Positions 9,924 through 19,444 are shown, numbered from the stretch's first letter. The stretch is 64,000 nucleotides of DNA from Clostridiales bacterium (GCA_018369015.1 JAGZDD010000004.1:8286-72285), one strand, 5' to 3'. The notes: generated by a model from the letters alone, not told the origin. Translations and numbers: made by a program.

Positions 9924-11483
9924 ATGAAAAAAACAGCACTATTTTTAACCGCAGCTATGGTCCTTGGTTCCCTTATGGGGTGTGGAGCAAAGGATACACC
10001 CGCCGGCGATACTTCCGGGAGCGGCTCGCCAGATACCGGGAACAGTGCGGTAACCGACAGCTCTGGTAAAGGAAGCGCAGAACCCTATGATATCGCCATT
10101 GAAATGCTGTATTTTGGCATGGAGGACCAGGATATGCAGGAGGTGCTTGACGCCATTAATGCCATTACGGTTCCGGCCATTAATGCCACGGTCAGCTTTG
10201 TGCCCACATCATTTTCCGAGATGGCGACAAAGCCGGGGCTGTGGCATTCCAGCGGCGATAAGGTCGACGTCCTTATGACCGGGATGATGACCGATCCGCA
10301 GCAGCTTGCAGAACAGGGGCTTTTGTATCCTTTAGACGACCTGCTTGCCTCTTCAGACAAGCTGACAGAGCTTGCCGGGGATTTATTGCAGGCCTGCCGG
10401 TATCAGGGAGTCACCTATGCCTATCCGCTGGATCTGTATTTGGGAAATGGCTCGGCTTTCTTTTATGATGAAGCCCTGGCCGAGCAATACGGTATTACGC
10501 TTCCGGAGAGCGTAACGACCGAGGCTGAATTGGAATCCGTGCTTGAACAGGTGAAAAACAGCGGTATGAGCCAATATGCTATGACGTATGGCGACGGCGT
10601 TCTTGTTTATCATACTTTTGGCTACGACATGGAGAATTTCGGTGACAACTACTGTTCCAGAGGCGTTATTTTAGGGAACGGCGAAAATACAGAGGTTGTC
10701 AACTGGTATGCGTCCGAGGAATATGAGCAGATGTGCCGGCTGCACCGGGAATGGTATGAAGCAGGGTATCTGATCCCGGATTCATTGTCCAATGGCTATA
10801 CCTATTATGACTGTATGGCCCAGGGAACGGTATTCGGCTTTATATCCAGCGACGGCGCTTCCGTAGGAAAAGAATATTATGAGAAACAAACAGGAAAAAA
10901 ATTAGGCAAGGTAACGATCTCGGAACCGATCGTGCGCAGCAGTGATGTTGTTGTCAATACATGGGGCATTTCCTCGTCCTGTGAAAATCCTGAAAAGGTC
11001 ATGGAGTTTATGGAGCTGCTATATACGGACAGCGAGCTTTCCAACCTTTTCAATTACGGTATTGAAGGCAGGCATTATGTCAAGACATCGGAAAGCAGCC
11101 GGCTCATTGATTATCCTGAGGGCGTGGACCCGTCGAATATGACCTATGGAACAAGCGTAACAACGGGCAGCTTTGGCGACCGGACGCTCCTTTACGCGTG
11201 GAGCGACAGCTGGACGGAGGAATCCTTAGCAGGCGTTACAAAGTACGGTATTTCTGAAGCAGCACCGTCGCCGTATCTTGGATTAAATTATGATATGTCC
11301 AATGTCGTGACTGATAATGCGGCTGTGATGACTGTCATCCAGAAATATGCGCCGTCTTTAGGCTGCGGTGTTGTAGATGTGGATGAAACCCTGCCGAAGT
11401 TTTTAGAAGAACTTGAAACCGCAGGCATGGGGAAGATTATCGGGGACACCCAGGCTCAGGTCGACGCTTATCTTTCAGAGTAA
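9924..11483 (+). CDS. Substrate-binding lipoprotein of CUT1 importer (YtcQ/LipO type)
   Basis: Extracellular solute-binding protein, 519 residues. It has a lipoprotein signal peptide with lipobox LMGC, so it is anchored by the cysteine near residue 20, followed by a Gly/Ser/Thr-rich linker. The mature part has the large-family features shared with the two other binding proteins in the window, such as AINAITVPAIN near residue 75. RBS AGGAGG precedes ATG 9924. It has its own promoter and a strong terminator downstream. Its permeases are most likely those at 15013 and 16009, after the GH3 and reductase genes. The ligand is probably an oligosaccharide or glycoside. Confidence 0.92.
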   Translation: MKKTALFLTAAMVLGSLMGCGAKDTPAGDTSGSGSPDTGNSAVTDSSGKGSAEPYDIAIEMLYFGMEDQDMQEVLDAINAITVPAINATVSFVPTSFSEMATKPGLWHSSGDKVDVLMTGMMTDPQQLAEQGLLYPLDDLLASSDKLTELAGDLLQACRYQGVTYAYPLDLYLGNGSAFFYDEALAEQYGITLPESVTTEAELESVLEQVKNSGMSQYAMTYGDGVLVYHTFGYDMENFGDNYCSRGVILGNGENTEVVNWYASEEYEQMCRLHREWYEAGYLIPDSLSNGYTYYDCMAQGTVFGFISSDGASVGKEYYEKQTGKKLGKVTISEPIVRSSDVVVNTWGISSSCENPEKVMEFMELLYTDSELSNLFNYGIEGRHYVKTSESSRLIDYPEGVDPSNMTYGTSVTTGSFGDRTLLYAWSDSWTEESLAGVTKYGISEAAPSPYLGLNYDMSNVVTDNAAVMTVIQKYAPSLGCGVVDVDETLPKFLEELETAGMGKIIGDTQAQVDAYLSE

Positions 11484-11548
11484 GCCAGGCTCAGGCGGAC
11501 GCGGTCTTTCAAACTAAGCCATAGCGCGTCAGAACGTTCAATTTCATC

Positions 11549-11595
11549 GGGCAGTGAAGCTGTGAAGAAATGAAAAGCACTTCACTGCCCTTTTT
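11549..11595 (+). terminator. Rho-independent terminator
   Basis: GGGCAGTGAAG (11549-11559) pairs with CTTCACTGCCC (11580-11590), an 11-bp perfect stem with a 20-nt loop, followed by TTTTT. It ends the binding-protein transcript, and partial readthrough would set the ratio of binding protein to the enzymes downstream. Confidence 0.9.
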
Positions 11596-11658
11596 GCGCG
11601 ATACGCCGGTTAGGCGCCCGACGTGCTTGCACGGGCAGGCATCGGACCGGCAACGAAG

Positions 11659-11762
11659 CCCCGTAAAGGGATAACCTGATGCCGTAAAAAACACGGCAAT
11701 ATTAAGGAAACCCCGTAAAGGGATAACCTGATGCCGTAATAGGCACGGCAATATTAAAGAAA
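11659..11762 (+). repeat. 52-bp tandem repeat (two copies) in the leader of the GH3 gene
   Basis: Copies at 11659-11710 and 11711-11762 differ at about five positions. Each contains an inverted repeat TGCCGT-N7-ACGGCA. Each also holds AAAGGGA then, 7 nt later, ATG CCG TAA, a two-residue reading frame with its own ribosome site. The second copy ends 8 bp before the GH3 start. No clear promoter is visible between the terminator and this element. Confidence 0.9.
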
Positions 11763-11770
11763 GGAATATT

Positions 11771-14044
11771 ATGGAAAGAAAACGGACGGGAGAGGCTCTC
11801 CCTGTATTGATAAAGCAGGAAAATAAAAACGGCCCCACGCTTGTGTATGCCTGCGGCACGGGCGTTTGTGTGCTTGAGCAGGATGGATGCTATTTTAAGG
11901 ATTTAGATAAGAACGGTTGGCTGGACCCATATGAGGACTGGCGTTTATCTCCCCATGAGCGGGCAAAGGACCTTGCCGGCCGCTTATCGGTGGAACAGCT
12001 TGCCGGGCTGATGCTTTACAGCGATTATACGCTTTTGCCGGCAACGCTGGCGCCTGTGAGCGAGGATACTTACTTTGGGGAAACGTATGATGAAAATACG
12101 ACGGCTCCATGGGAAATCTCCGATATGCAGTATGATTTTATAACAAACAATGATGGGCGGCACATCCTGGTGGCGCAGATCAAGGATGAAAAAACAATGG
12201 TCCGGTGGAACAATTCGGTCCAGGCGCTGGCGGAATCGCTGCCTTTTGGTATTCCGGTCAACAATGCCACAGATCCCAGGCATACGCTGGATATTTCCGC
12301 CGAGTATAACATGTCCTGCGGCGGAGGTATCTCCATATGGCCGGAATCTCCGGGGCTTGCGGCTTCCTTTGACCCGAAGCTTGCCGCGGCGTTTGGGGAG
12401 ATCGTTTCAAAGGACCTTCGGGCCATGGGTTTTGCCACGCTTTTAGGGCCTCAGATTGATGTGGGAACGGAGCCGCGCTGGATGCGTTACCGGGGAACCT
12501 TCGGACAATCGCCCAGGCTGTGCACAGATATGGCAAAGGCCTGCTGTGAAGGGCTCCAGACCTCTTATGGCGCCGACGAGATTTTTGAGGGCTGGGGCAG
12601 GAACAGCGTCAACGCGATCGTGAAGCACTGGCCCGGAGGCGGAACCGGGGAGGGCGGCAGAGACGCTCACTTTGACTTTGGAAAATACGGTGTCTATCCG
12701 GGAAAATGTATGGAAGAGCATATCCGCGTTTTTACGGAAGGCGCCTTTGACCTGGATGGAGGAACCGGGAAAGCAGGAGGCGTGATGCCTTATTATACGA
12801 TTTCTTATGATCAGGATAAGATCGGCTATGAAAATGTGGGAAATGCTTTTTCACAGTATATTATCCATGACCTGTTAAGAGTCCGGTACGGTTATGACGG
12901 CGTTATATGTACAGACTGGAAGGTGACAAAGGATGTCACGCCTAAAACGCCCAAAGAGGCTCCGGGAAGGTGCTGGGGCATGGAGGAGGAAAAAGAAAGT
13001 ACGCGCCATTTAAGAGGGATCCTTTGCGGTATCGACCAGTTTGGCGGGGCCAATAATGTGGAGCCGCTGCTTGAAGCCTATCGTACCGGCTGCGGCGCGT
13101 TGGGTGAGAAAACCATGCGGCGCTGCCTGGAACGTTCGGCAGTGCGTATTTTGACCGTGATGTTTCGGCTTGGGCTTTTTGAGAATCCCTATGCGGATGA
13201 AGGCGAAGCGGGAAATATCCTTCACAGCAGGGAGCACCGTCAGGCCGGCTATGACGCCCAGTTAAAGTCGGTGGTCATGGTCAAAAATAAAGGCGGTATT
13301 GTTCCAATGCGCCAAAGGCCGACCGTTTATGTGCCTGAAAAATATATCCCTGAAAGTGTGGACTGGTTTGGCGTTGTCCATAAAGCCCGCACAGAGCTTC
13401 CGGTTCAGGCCGGGCTTTTGGAGGAATATTTTGAACGGACCAGGGATCCTGAAAAGGCGGACGCGGCCATTGTATTTATGGATGGACCCAACAGCGGATT
13501 TGGATTTGATCCAAAGGATGACGGGAACGGCTATGTACCGATCAGTCTTCAATATAGCCCATATACCGCCTGGGAGGGGCGCAGGGAAAGCATCGCGTCG
13601 GATGATTGTGAAAAGCGCCGGGGCGGCCGCTCTTATTATGGAAAGACCGCCGAGGCGATCAATAAAACCGATCTGGATATGGTGATCGAAGCGAGAAAGG
13701 TGATGGGAACAAAACCGGTCATTGTGTCGGTCAATATGATGCGGCCGTGCGTGGTGAAGGAATTTGAAGCGCTGGCGGATGTGCTCTTTTTGCATTTTGG
13801 CGTTGAGGAGCAGGTGATCTATGACTTTATTACGGGAAAAGCAAAGCCGACAGCCCTGCTTCCGGTACAGATCCCTTCGGGCATGGAAACGGTTGAAAAG
13901 CATATGGAGGATGTACCCTTTGATATGGAGCCGCATAAGGACAGTGAGGGCCATGTGTATGATTTTGGCTTTGGAATGGATTTTTCCGGTGTGATCGATG
14001 ACGCCAGGGTACGAAAATATAAAAGGGGAGGAACAAAGCAATGA
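11771..14044 (+). CDS. GH3 beta-glycosidase
   Basis: Cytosolic GH3 enzyme, 757 residues, without signal peptide. Near residues 40-56 is FKDLDKNGWLDPYEDW, an acidic DxDxNG-type loop that could bind a metal. The catalytic barrel carries KHWPGGG and the nucleophile D382 in ICTDWK. The second domain and C-terminal region are complete. RBS-like AAAGGA precedes ATG 11771. The stop overlaps the start of the flavin oxidoreductase gene (ATGA), so these two are translationally coupled. That coupling suggests that the sugar is removed from a conjugate whose other half, or whose sugar, is then reduced or oxidised by the flavoproteins of this block. This is inference; cleavage of a plain beta-glucan oligomer is equally allowed. 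Confidence 0.9.
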   Translation: MERKRTGEALPVLIKQENKNGPTLVYACGTGVCVLEQDGCYFKDLDKNGWLDPYEDWRLSPHERAKDLAGRLSVEQLAGLMLYSDYTLLPATLAPVSEDTYFGETYDENTTAPWEISDMQYDFITNNDGRHILVAQIKDEKTMVRWNNSVQALAESLPFGIPVNNATDPRHTLDISAEYNMSCGGGISIWPESPGLAASFDPKLAAAFGEIVSKDLRAMGFATLLGPQIDVGTEPRWMRYRGTFGQSPRLCTDMAKACCEGLQTSYGADEIFEGWGRNSVNAIVKHWPGGGTGEGGRDAHFDFGKYGVYPGKCMEEHIRVFTEGAFDLDGGTGKAGGVMPYYTISYDQDKIGYENVGNAFSQYIIHDLLRVRYGYDGVICTDWKVTKDVTPKTPKEAPGRCWGMEEEKESTRHLRGILCGIDQFGGANNVEPLLEAYRTGCGALGEKTMRRCLERSAVRILTVMFRLGLFENPYADEGEAGNILHSREHRQAGYDAQLKSVVMVKNKGGIVPMRQRPTVYVPEKYIPESVDWFGVVHKARTELPVQAGLLEEYFERTRDPEKADAAIVFMDGPNSGFGFDPKDDGNGYVPISLQYSPYTAWEGRRESIASDDCEKRRGGRSYYGKTAEAINKTDLDMVIEARKVMGTKPVIVSVNMMRPCVVKEFEALADVLFLHFGVEEQVIYDFITGKAKPTALLPVQIPSGMETVEKHMEDVPFDMEPHKDSEGHVYDFGFGMDFSGVIDDARVRKYKRGGTKQ

Positions 14045-14997
14045 AATTACTGGGGATATCTTTTGGCCGAAAAGGCAGAAGCTGTGATATTCTGACGAAA
14101 CACGCGCTGCTTGCGGCAAAGGCACTGGGCGCGCAGGTGAAATTTATCAATACGATACAGATGGATATCGGCCATTGCCGGTCGTGTGCCGCCTGCATTA
14201 TATCCAGAGACCGGGGCGGTCCGATCCAATGTGCCTTAAAAGATGATTACGCTGTCCTTGAAGACGCTGTTTTGGAGGCAGACGCCATTTTGATCACCGC
14301 GCCTGTCTATGCCATTGGCCCGGTCGGGCAGCTGAAAAACTTTATTGACCGTTTTGGTCCGGCCCACGATATTGCCGGGGCCAGCCATGAGCAGGAGAAG
14401 CGGAGGGCAGGAGGAAAGCCTTTGCTGGATGAGCGGATGTTTTCGGATAAATATATCGGCTATATTTCCGTGGGCGGTGCTGTTACCCACCACTGGGTAT
14501 CTATGGGGCTTCCGGGATTTAAAATGTTTGCGGCGTCCTCGTGCTGGACGGTCGTGGGCCAGATGGACGTATGGGATATGGGCCGGAGGGCGAATCCGGC
14601 CTTTGATGAGGCGCTCATGGCCAAAGCCGCCGCTTTTGGACGCCATATGGCAATGTGTGATGGAAAAAAGCCGGAGGAAATCGCCTGGTTTGGCGATGAG
14701 GGAATCTGCCCGGTATGCCATAACCGCCTTATTTCCATAAGCCCCGGGGAATGCGCGGATGATGTGGAATGTCCGCTGTGCGGCATACGGGGAACGCTTC
14801 AGATTGCCGACGGCAAGATTAAAGTTGTTTTTGGCGCGAAGGAGCAAAACCGTGCCCGAGGAAAATGGGAAGGGCAGCTCGAGCATTATAATGAGATTAA
14901 TTCCATGGTCGCGGAGGCGATCCCAAAGCTTGAGGCGCATAAAGACAGCATGAAGACGCTTTTGGCGCCCTATGAAACGTTTGAAGATACATATTAA
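14041..14997 (+). CDS. NAD(P)H-dependent FMN oxidoreductase / flavodoxin-fold protein with zinc ribbon
   Basis: A protein of 318 residues. Residues 1-190 form a flavodoxin-like NADPH-dependent FMN reductase domain: GISFGRKGRSCDIL is the FMN phosphate loop, and HCRSCAAC plus a later Cys resembles the iron-sulfur or cysteine loop of multimeric flavodoxins. The C-terminal third carries CPVC and CPLCG pairs about 30 residues apart, a zinc ribbon or rubredoxin-like knuckle. It starts at ATG 14041, overlapping the GH3 stop, with GGGGAGG just upstream. The importer permeases follow. It probably passes electrons from NAD(P)H, through FMN and perhaps a bound metal, to a substrate or to the FAD protein at 16894. 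The true acceptor is unknown. Confidence 0.8.
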   Translation: MKLLGISFGRKGRSCDILTKHALLAAKALGAQVKFINTIQMDIGHCRSCAACIISRDRGGPIQCALKDDYAVLEDAVLEADAILITAPVYAIGPVGQLKNFIDRFGPAHDIAGASHEQEKRRAGGKPLLDERMFSDKYIGYISVGGAVTHHWVSMGLPGFKMFAASSCWTVVGQMDVWDMGRRANPAFDEALMAKAAAFGRHMAMCDGKKPEEIAWFGDEGICPVCHNRLISISPGECADDVECPLCGIRGTLQIADGKIKVVFGAKEQNRARGKWEGQLEHYNEINSMVAEAIPKLEAHKDSMKTLLAPYETFEDTY

Positions 14998-15012
14998 AGG
15001 CAGGCGATCACT

Positions 15013-15924
15013 ATGAGCACTAGGACGAAATTAAAACGCTGGCTTCCGGTATTTATCATGGGGCTTCCGGGCCTGATCTACTTTTTTATTAATTGCTATA
15101 TGCCGCTGTACGGTATGCTGATCGCTTTTAAAAAGTACGATTATTCTAAAGGGATATGGGGAAGTGAATGGAATGGCCTGGAAAATTTTAAATATCTGTT
15201 TGCCACCGATGACGCGTGGATCATTACCCGTAACACATTGGCCTATAATCTGGCTTTTATGATCCTTAATATTCTCTTTGGCGTAACGCTGGCAATATTT
15301 TTAAATGAAGTACGGAAGCGGACAAGTAAAAAGATCTATCAGACCATTATTTTGCTGCCCTATATTATGTCCTTTGTTGTTATTTCTTATTTTACCTATG
15401 CCTTCCTGGGCGATTCTAACGGGCTGATTAACGGGCTTTTAGAAAACCTGGGCGTCCAAAAGATCCCGTTTTATACGGAGGCCAAATACTGGCCCTGGGT
15501 TTTGACGATTGTGTATTTGTGGAAAAATACCGGTTATCAGATGATCATTTATTTATCAACGATCGTGGGGATCGATCCGACCTACTATGAAGCGGCGGAG
15601 ATCGACGGCGCTACCAAATGGCAGCAGATCCGGTATATTACGCTGCCCAGGCTAAAACCGACGATCATTATGATGACGACCATTGCCATGGGAATGATCT
15701 TTCGGTCCGACTTTGGCTTGTTTTACCAGACGCCGAGAAACCAGGGGCTTCTCTACTCGGTGACAGATACGATCGATACTTATGTGTTCCGGGCGCTGAT
15801 GAATAACGGAAATATTGCCATGTCTTCGGCCGCGGCATTTTATCAGTCGATCGTATGCTTTATTACGATTCTGGTCTTTAACGGCATTATCCACCGTATC
15901 AGTAAGGATGATGCGCTGTTTTAA
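15013..15924 (+). CDS. CUT1 ABC importer permease (YteP/LplB type)
   Basis: First membrane subunit of a carbohydrate importer, 303 residues, about six transmembrane segments. The first segment ends in PLYGMLIAFKKYD, a hallmark of the LplB/YteP branch, and the coupling loop reads EAAEIDGATKWQQIRYITLP near residue 195. The start is ATG 15013, 15 bp after the preceding gene, with only a weak RBS (AAAGGCAGG). It pairs with the permease at 16009 and probably with the binding protein at 9924. Confidence 0.93.
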   Translation: MSTRTKLKRWLPVFIMGLPGLIYFFINCYMPLYGMLIAFKKYDYSKGIWGSEWNGLENFKYLFATDDAWIITRNTLAYNLAFMILNILFGVTLAIFLNEVRKRTSKKIYQTIILLPYIMSFVVISYFTYAFLGDSNGLINGLLENLGVQKIPFYTEAKYWPWVLTIVYLWKNTGYQMIIYLSTIVGIDPTYYEAAEIDGATKWQQIRYITLPRLKPTIIMMTTIAMGMIFRSDFGLFYQTPRNQGLLYSVTDTIDTYVFRALMNNGNIAMSSAAAFYQSIVCFITILVFNGIIHRISKDDALF

Positions 15925-16008
15925 ACGGAATCTGCGCTGTCTTAAGGGCGCGCAGGTAGGAGTGAAAAAGCGATGTCAGCTGTGCTTTAAGTTGGGAGGA
16001 GATCAAAA

Positions 16009-16875
16009 GTGAGAGGACATAAAAAGTTTCTGGCATTATCTCATATTGTATTAATATTGTGCTGCGTGGCTGCCCTTGTTCCATTCTGGCTGCTGTTAGC
16101 GGCATCCTTTACGGATGAAAGCTATGTCGCGCATCACGGCTATTCTTTATTTCCGGTCAGTCTTTCTTTAGATGCCTATAAATATCTGTTCAGTAAGATT
16201 GCCTGGTTTGGCAGGGGATACGGGATCACGATCATTGTTACGGTGGTAGGCGTCATCCTTTGCATATTGATCACGACAATGCTCGGCTATATGCTGTCTA
16301 AGCGTCAAATGCCGTTTGTAAAGCTTATGGATTTTTATATTATTTTTACCATGCTTTTCAATGGGGGGCTTGTCGCTACTTATATTAACTATTCCAATGT
16401 TTTTCATATTAAAAATACGCTCTGGGCGTATATTGTTCCCGGGATTTTATGCAACGCCTTTTATGTCATGCTGACGAAGGGATACTTTTTAAACAGTATC
16501 CCGGAGGAGCTTATGGAGGCCGCGCGTATTGACGGGGCATCTGAGTATAAAATTTTCTTTAAGATCGCGTTTCCTCTGGCAAAGCCCATCATTGCCACGA
16601 TTGCCTTAATGGTCGGGGTCATGTATTGGAATGACTGGCAAAATGGCATGTATTATATTGACGATCAAAGCCTGTACGGGATCCAGAACATTTTGAACGC
16701 GATCAATTCCAACGCCAAATACCTGGCGACGATGGGCGGGAATGTTGCCAGTATACCAACGGAAACAACGCGTATGGCTGTCGCCGTGGTGGGGATCCTG
16801 CCGATTGTGGCCGCCTATCCGTTTTTTCAGGAATACTTTGCCAAAGGTATTACGATCGGCGCTGTGAAAGGTTAA
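16009..16875 (+). CDS. CUT1 ABC importer permease (YtcP/LplC type)
   Basis: Second membrane subunit, 288 residues. N-terminal membrane segment, then LLAASFTDESYV as in its paralogues, and coupling loop EAARIDGASEYKIFFKIAFPL near residue 170. The start is GTG 16009, chosen because GGGAGGAG lies 8 bp upstream. The 84-bp gap before it is free of other signals. The downstream FAD enzyme begins 18 bp after the stop, keeping transport and redox genes in one unit. Confidence 0.93.
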   Translation: MRGHKKFLALSHIVLILCCVAALVPFWLLLAASFTDESYVAHHGYSLFPVSLSLDAYKYLFSKIAWFGRGYGITIIVTVVGVILCILITTMLGYMLSKRQMPFVKLMDFYIIFTMLFNGGLVATYINYSNVFHIKNTLWAYIVPGILCNAFYVMLTKGYFLNSIPEELMEAARIDGASEYKIFFKIAFPLAKPIIATIALMVGVMYWNDWQNGMYYIDDQSLYGIQNILNAINSNAKYLATMGGNVASIPTETTRMAVAVVGILPIVAAYPFFQEYFAKGITIGAVKG

Positions 16876-16893
16876 TCAATGGAGGTTAAAGGT

Positions 16894-18393
16894 ATGGAAA
16901 AAACAACAGAGATCAATGAATTAAAAAGTGAAAAAATGAAGGAGCTTCAAACCGATATTGCCATTATCGGCGGAGGACCCGGAGGCCTGGCTGCGGCGTT
17001 GCAGGCCGCCCAGCTTGGCGTAACGTCGATCGTGCTGGATAAACGCGACCGCCTTGGAGGCGTGATGATGGGAGGCACCGGGCCTTTTGCCGCGGGTACG
17101 ATCCAGCAGCGCCGTGAAAGAAAGACGCTGACGCCGGAAGACGCATTTGAGTTTTTTATGAATTTTACCCACTGGCAGACCGATCCCGGACTTGTAGCCG
17201 CCTTTGTGGGAAAATCTGCGGAAACGATCCAGTGGCTGGAAGCGCTCGGGTGCAGCTTTGAGCACGTTGTCTGCTATATTGACGGCGGTTATCATACATG
17301 GCATGAAAATGATATGTCCAAAGGCTTTATTACCGATCACTTGTGGGCGGCGGCAAAGGCGCTTGGCGTTACAGCGATGACAAAGACAAAGGCGACGAAG
17401 ATCCTTATGAAGGACGGACGGGCCGTCGGCGTGTGCGCCGTGGATGATGCGGGCGTACAGTACCGCATCAGGTCAAAGGCGGTGATCGTATCTACCGGAG
17501 GCTTTGGAAGTAATCCGGAAATGGTAAAAAAATATACGAAATATGAGCTTGGGAAAAATCTGGTGTGCGGTTCGACGCTGACCGACGGTGACGGACTTAA
17601 AATGATGTGGGAGGCAGGAGCGGCTAAAGACCGGATGATGATGGATGCCCATGTCAGCCTTATTGACCCGAAGCTTGCCGGAGCTGCCGGCGTGAGCAAT
17701 GACTTTGACGCGTTTAAGCAGCCCAATCTTATGGTCAATAAATCGGGAAAACGTTTTACAAACGAAGCGGTGATGCATAATGGGGCGTATGCGATCAATA
17801 TTGTGTCGCAGCAGGAGGATTTGTGCGGCTATATGATCCTGACCGATGAGATCGTCGCAAAGTATAAAAAAGAAGGCATGCCGATCCTGCTCCCGCTAAA
17901 GCCGCCGTTTCAGAATGAATATGCGGACTGGCCGAAAAACTTTGAAAAGAGTCTTGCCGAGGTCGTTGACCGAAGCGACGATGTTTTTGAAGCCGATACT
18001 ATCAGGGAGCTGGCGCTGAGCGCGGGGATTGATCCCGGCCAATTAGAAGATACTGTACGGGAATATAATGAGATCTGCGATCAGAAGCAGGACCGGCAGT
18101 TTTTTAAGAAACCGGAATATCTTTTGCCGATCCGCGGAAAGAAGTATTATATGGCCCGTTACCGCGCATCGTCCTTCTGTTCTCTGGGCGGCGTAAAAAT
18201 TGACAAAAATGCCTCGGTACTTGATACGCGCCAGGCGGTGATCCCGGGGCTGTATGCGGCCGGAAACGACGCATGCAGTATATGTCTGGATACATACAGC
18301 TTTTTTACCGCCGGACTGACCTCCTCCTTCGCGTTAAATATGGGGAGGATCGCTGCTCAAAGCGCTGTGGGATTTATTAAGAAGGCTCGGTAA
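16894..18393 (+). CDS. FAD-dependent reductase of the fumarate reductase/urocanate reductase type
   Basis: Soluble flavoprotein of 499 residues in the FAD_binding_2 family. The N-terminus has the dinucleotide fold IIGGGPGGLAAALQAAQLG, then LDKRDRLGG; near the C-terminus GLYAAGNDACS closes the FAD site. The capping domain is present, but there is no FMN-binding domain, no haem domain and no signal peptide, so electrons must come from another carrier. The start is ATG 16894, with GGAGG at 16881-16885; the in-frame ATG 16879 lies upstream of that RBS. Relatives reduce conjugated C=C bonds (fumarate, urocanate, plant polyphenol intermediates) or act on ketosteroids. The two flavodoxin-fold genes in the block are natural electron donors. 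The substrate is not identifiable. Confidence 0.85.
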   Translation: MEKTTEINELKSEKMKELQTDIAIIGGGPGGLAAALQAAQLGVTSIVLDKRDRLGGVMMGGTGPFAAGTIQQRRERKTLTPEDAFEFFMNFTHWQTDPGLVAAFVGKSAETIQWLEALGCSFEHVVCYIDGGYHTWHENDMSKGFITDHLWAAAKALGVTAMTKTKATKILMKDGRAVGVCAVDDAGVQYRIRSKAVIVSTGGFGSNPEMVKKYTKYELGKNLVCGSTLTDGDGLKMMWEAGAAKDRMMMDAHVSLIDPKLAGAAGVSNDFDAFKQPNLMVNKSGKRFTNEAVMHNGAYAINIVSQQEDLCGYMILTDEIVAKYKKEGMPILLPLKPPFQNEYADWPKNFEKSLAEVVDRSDDVFEADTIRELALSAGIDPGQLEDTVREYNEICDQKQDRQFFKKPEYLLPIRGKKYYMARYRASSFCSLGGVKIDKNASVLDTRQAVIPGLYAAGNDACSICLDTYSFFTAGLTSSFALNMGRIAAQSAVGFIKKAR

Positions 18394-18546
18394 GCGGTTA
18401 TGAGGCAGGGCGTGCCTGCACGCAATGACTCATAGATATCGGAGGAACAAGGTGGTATACCTTAGGCATGGAGCGATCAGCTTTCATGTACAGTAAAACC
18501 GCGCGCAGCGCGGCATGAAGGTTTTGTATAGAGAAGGGAGATCACA

Positions 18547-19386
18547 ATGAGAAAAGCTATTGTCATGTATTCATCAATTACAGGAAATACACAAAAGGTT
18601 GCCGAGGTTTTTGCGGATACGCTTAAAGCTTATCATTTTGACGCTGCTCTGGAAAAGGTGCATCCGGCCAGAGATTACACAAAGGAACCGATTTATTTGG
18701 ATGACTGCGACCTTTTATGCATCGGAGCGCCCATTATCGCGGCGCTGCCGTACAAGGAGATGAGCAGTGTTGTCGGCTGGTCGGGAAAGCATGTAGACCT
18801 TTACCGGGGAACACGGCCAAACCCCAGTGACCCATCGCCTTTAAAGGTGGGCGTGGCTTTTGCTACTTTTGGAGGAACTGTCGCCGGACCAAGAGAAGCG
18901 CTGCCGACGCTGGCTTTAGAGAAGGAATATTTAAGCCTGTACGGCTTTACTCCTGTGGGAGAATTTGCGTGTCCGGGCAAACAGCTGCGCCACGGCCCGG
19001 TGGATGAGCTGAACGCCCGATTAAAGATTGATATTGATGATGCCCAGGCGCTTTTACAGCGGTTTATGGACGATCCGGACAGTCGGGAATTTCGCGCCAT
19101 GCCTGGGGAAAAATTAGACATCATCCGAAAGGTTGCAAAAAAAATAGATTTTGATGAAAACGGCAACCCGCTTATGGCGGGCAAACGCACAATGTTTGAC
19201 AATGACCCTATGGGGTGCGGTATGCAGGGAAGCAAGTATTTTCATTACGGCCTTCAGGAACGGCCAAACGACAGAGATCTGAAAATGGCTGAATTTTTCA
19301 TCCGGGAGATTGCAGAAGACTTTTTCCTCACATCCGACGGACGGATCCGCCGCCCGGTAGGAGCGATGTATAGCTGTATTATTTAA
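18547..19386 (+). CDS. Flavodoxin-domain protein, 279 residues
   Basis: The N-terminus MRKAIVMYSSITGNTQKVAE is a classical flavodoxin FMN-phosphate loop. The first 160 residues fit a flavodoxin fold with an insertion (PNPSDPSPLKVGVAFATFGG). The C-terminal 100 residues are unusual, ending in DPMGCGMQGSKYF and a Cys near the end; I do not recognise a domain there. RBS AAGGGAG lies before ATG 18547. The 153-bp gap upstream contains a small CCGCG/CGCGG hairpin near 18500 and no convincing promoter, so it probably belongs to the FAD reductase operon. It is the likely one-electron carrier for that reductase. Confidence 0.75.
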   Translation: MRKAIVMYSSITGNTQKVAEVFADTLKAYHFDAALEKVHPARDYTKEPIYLDDCDLLCIGAPIIAALPYKEMSSVVGWSGKHVDLYRGTRPNPSDPSPLKVGVAFATFGGTVAGPREALPTLALEKEYLSLYGFTPVGEFACPGKQLRHGPVDELNARLKIDIDDAQALLQRFMDDPDSREFRAMPGEKLDIIRKVAKKIDFDENGNPLMAGKRTMFDNDPMGCGMQGSKYFHYGLQERPNDRDLKMAEFFIREIAEDFFLTSDGRIRRPVGAMYSCII

Positions 19387-19387
19387 T

Positions 19388-19444
19388 AAAATCAGCCCGA
19401 GTCGGCTTCTGCTTAAAATACAGAAGCTGGGCCGGGCTGATTTT
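19388..19444. terminator. Bidirectional terminator between convergent genes
   Basis: AAAATCAGCCCG (19388-19399) pairs with CGGGCTGATTTT (19433-19444), and GGCTTCTG pairs with CAGAAGC inside, giving a long stem with A and T tails on both strands. It serves the flavodoxin gene (+) and the AraC gene (-). Confidence 0.93.

Noticed and set aside
13262..14125. 287-residue open frame on the minus strand
   Set aside because: Antisense to the GH3 gene; composition is typical of a shadow frame (many Cys, His, Arg).
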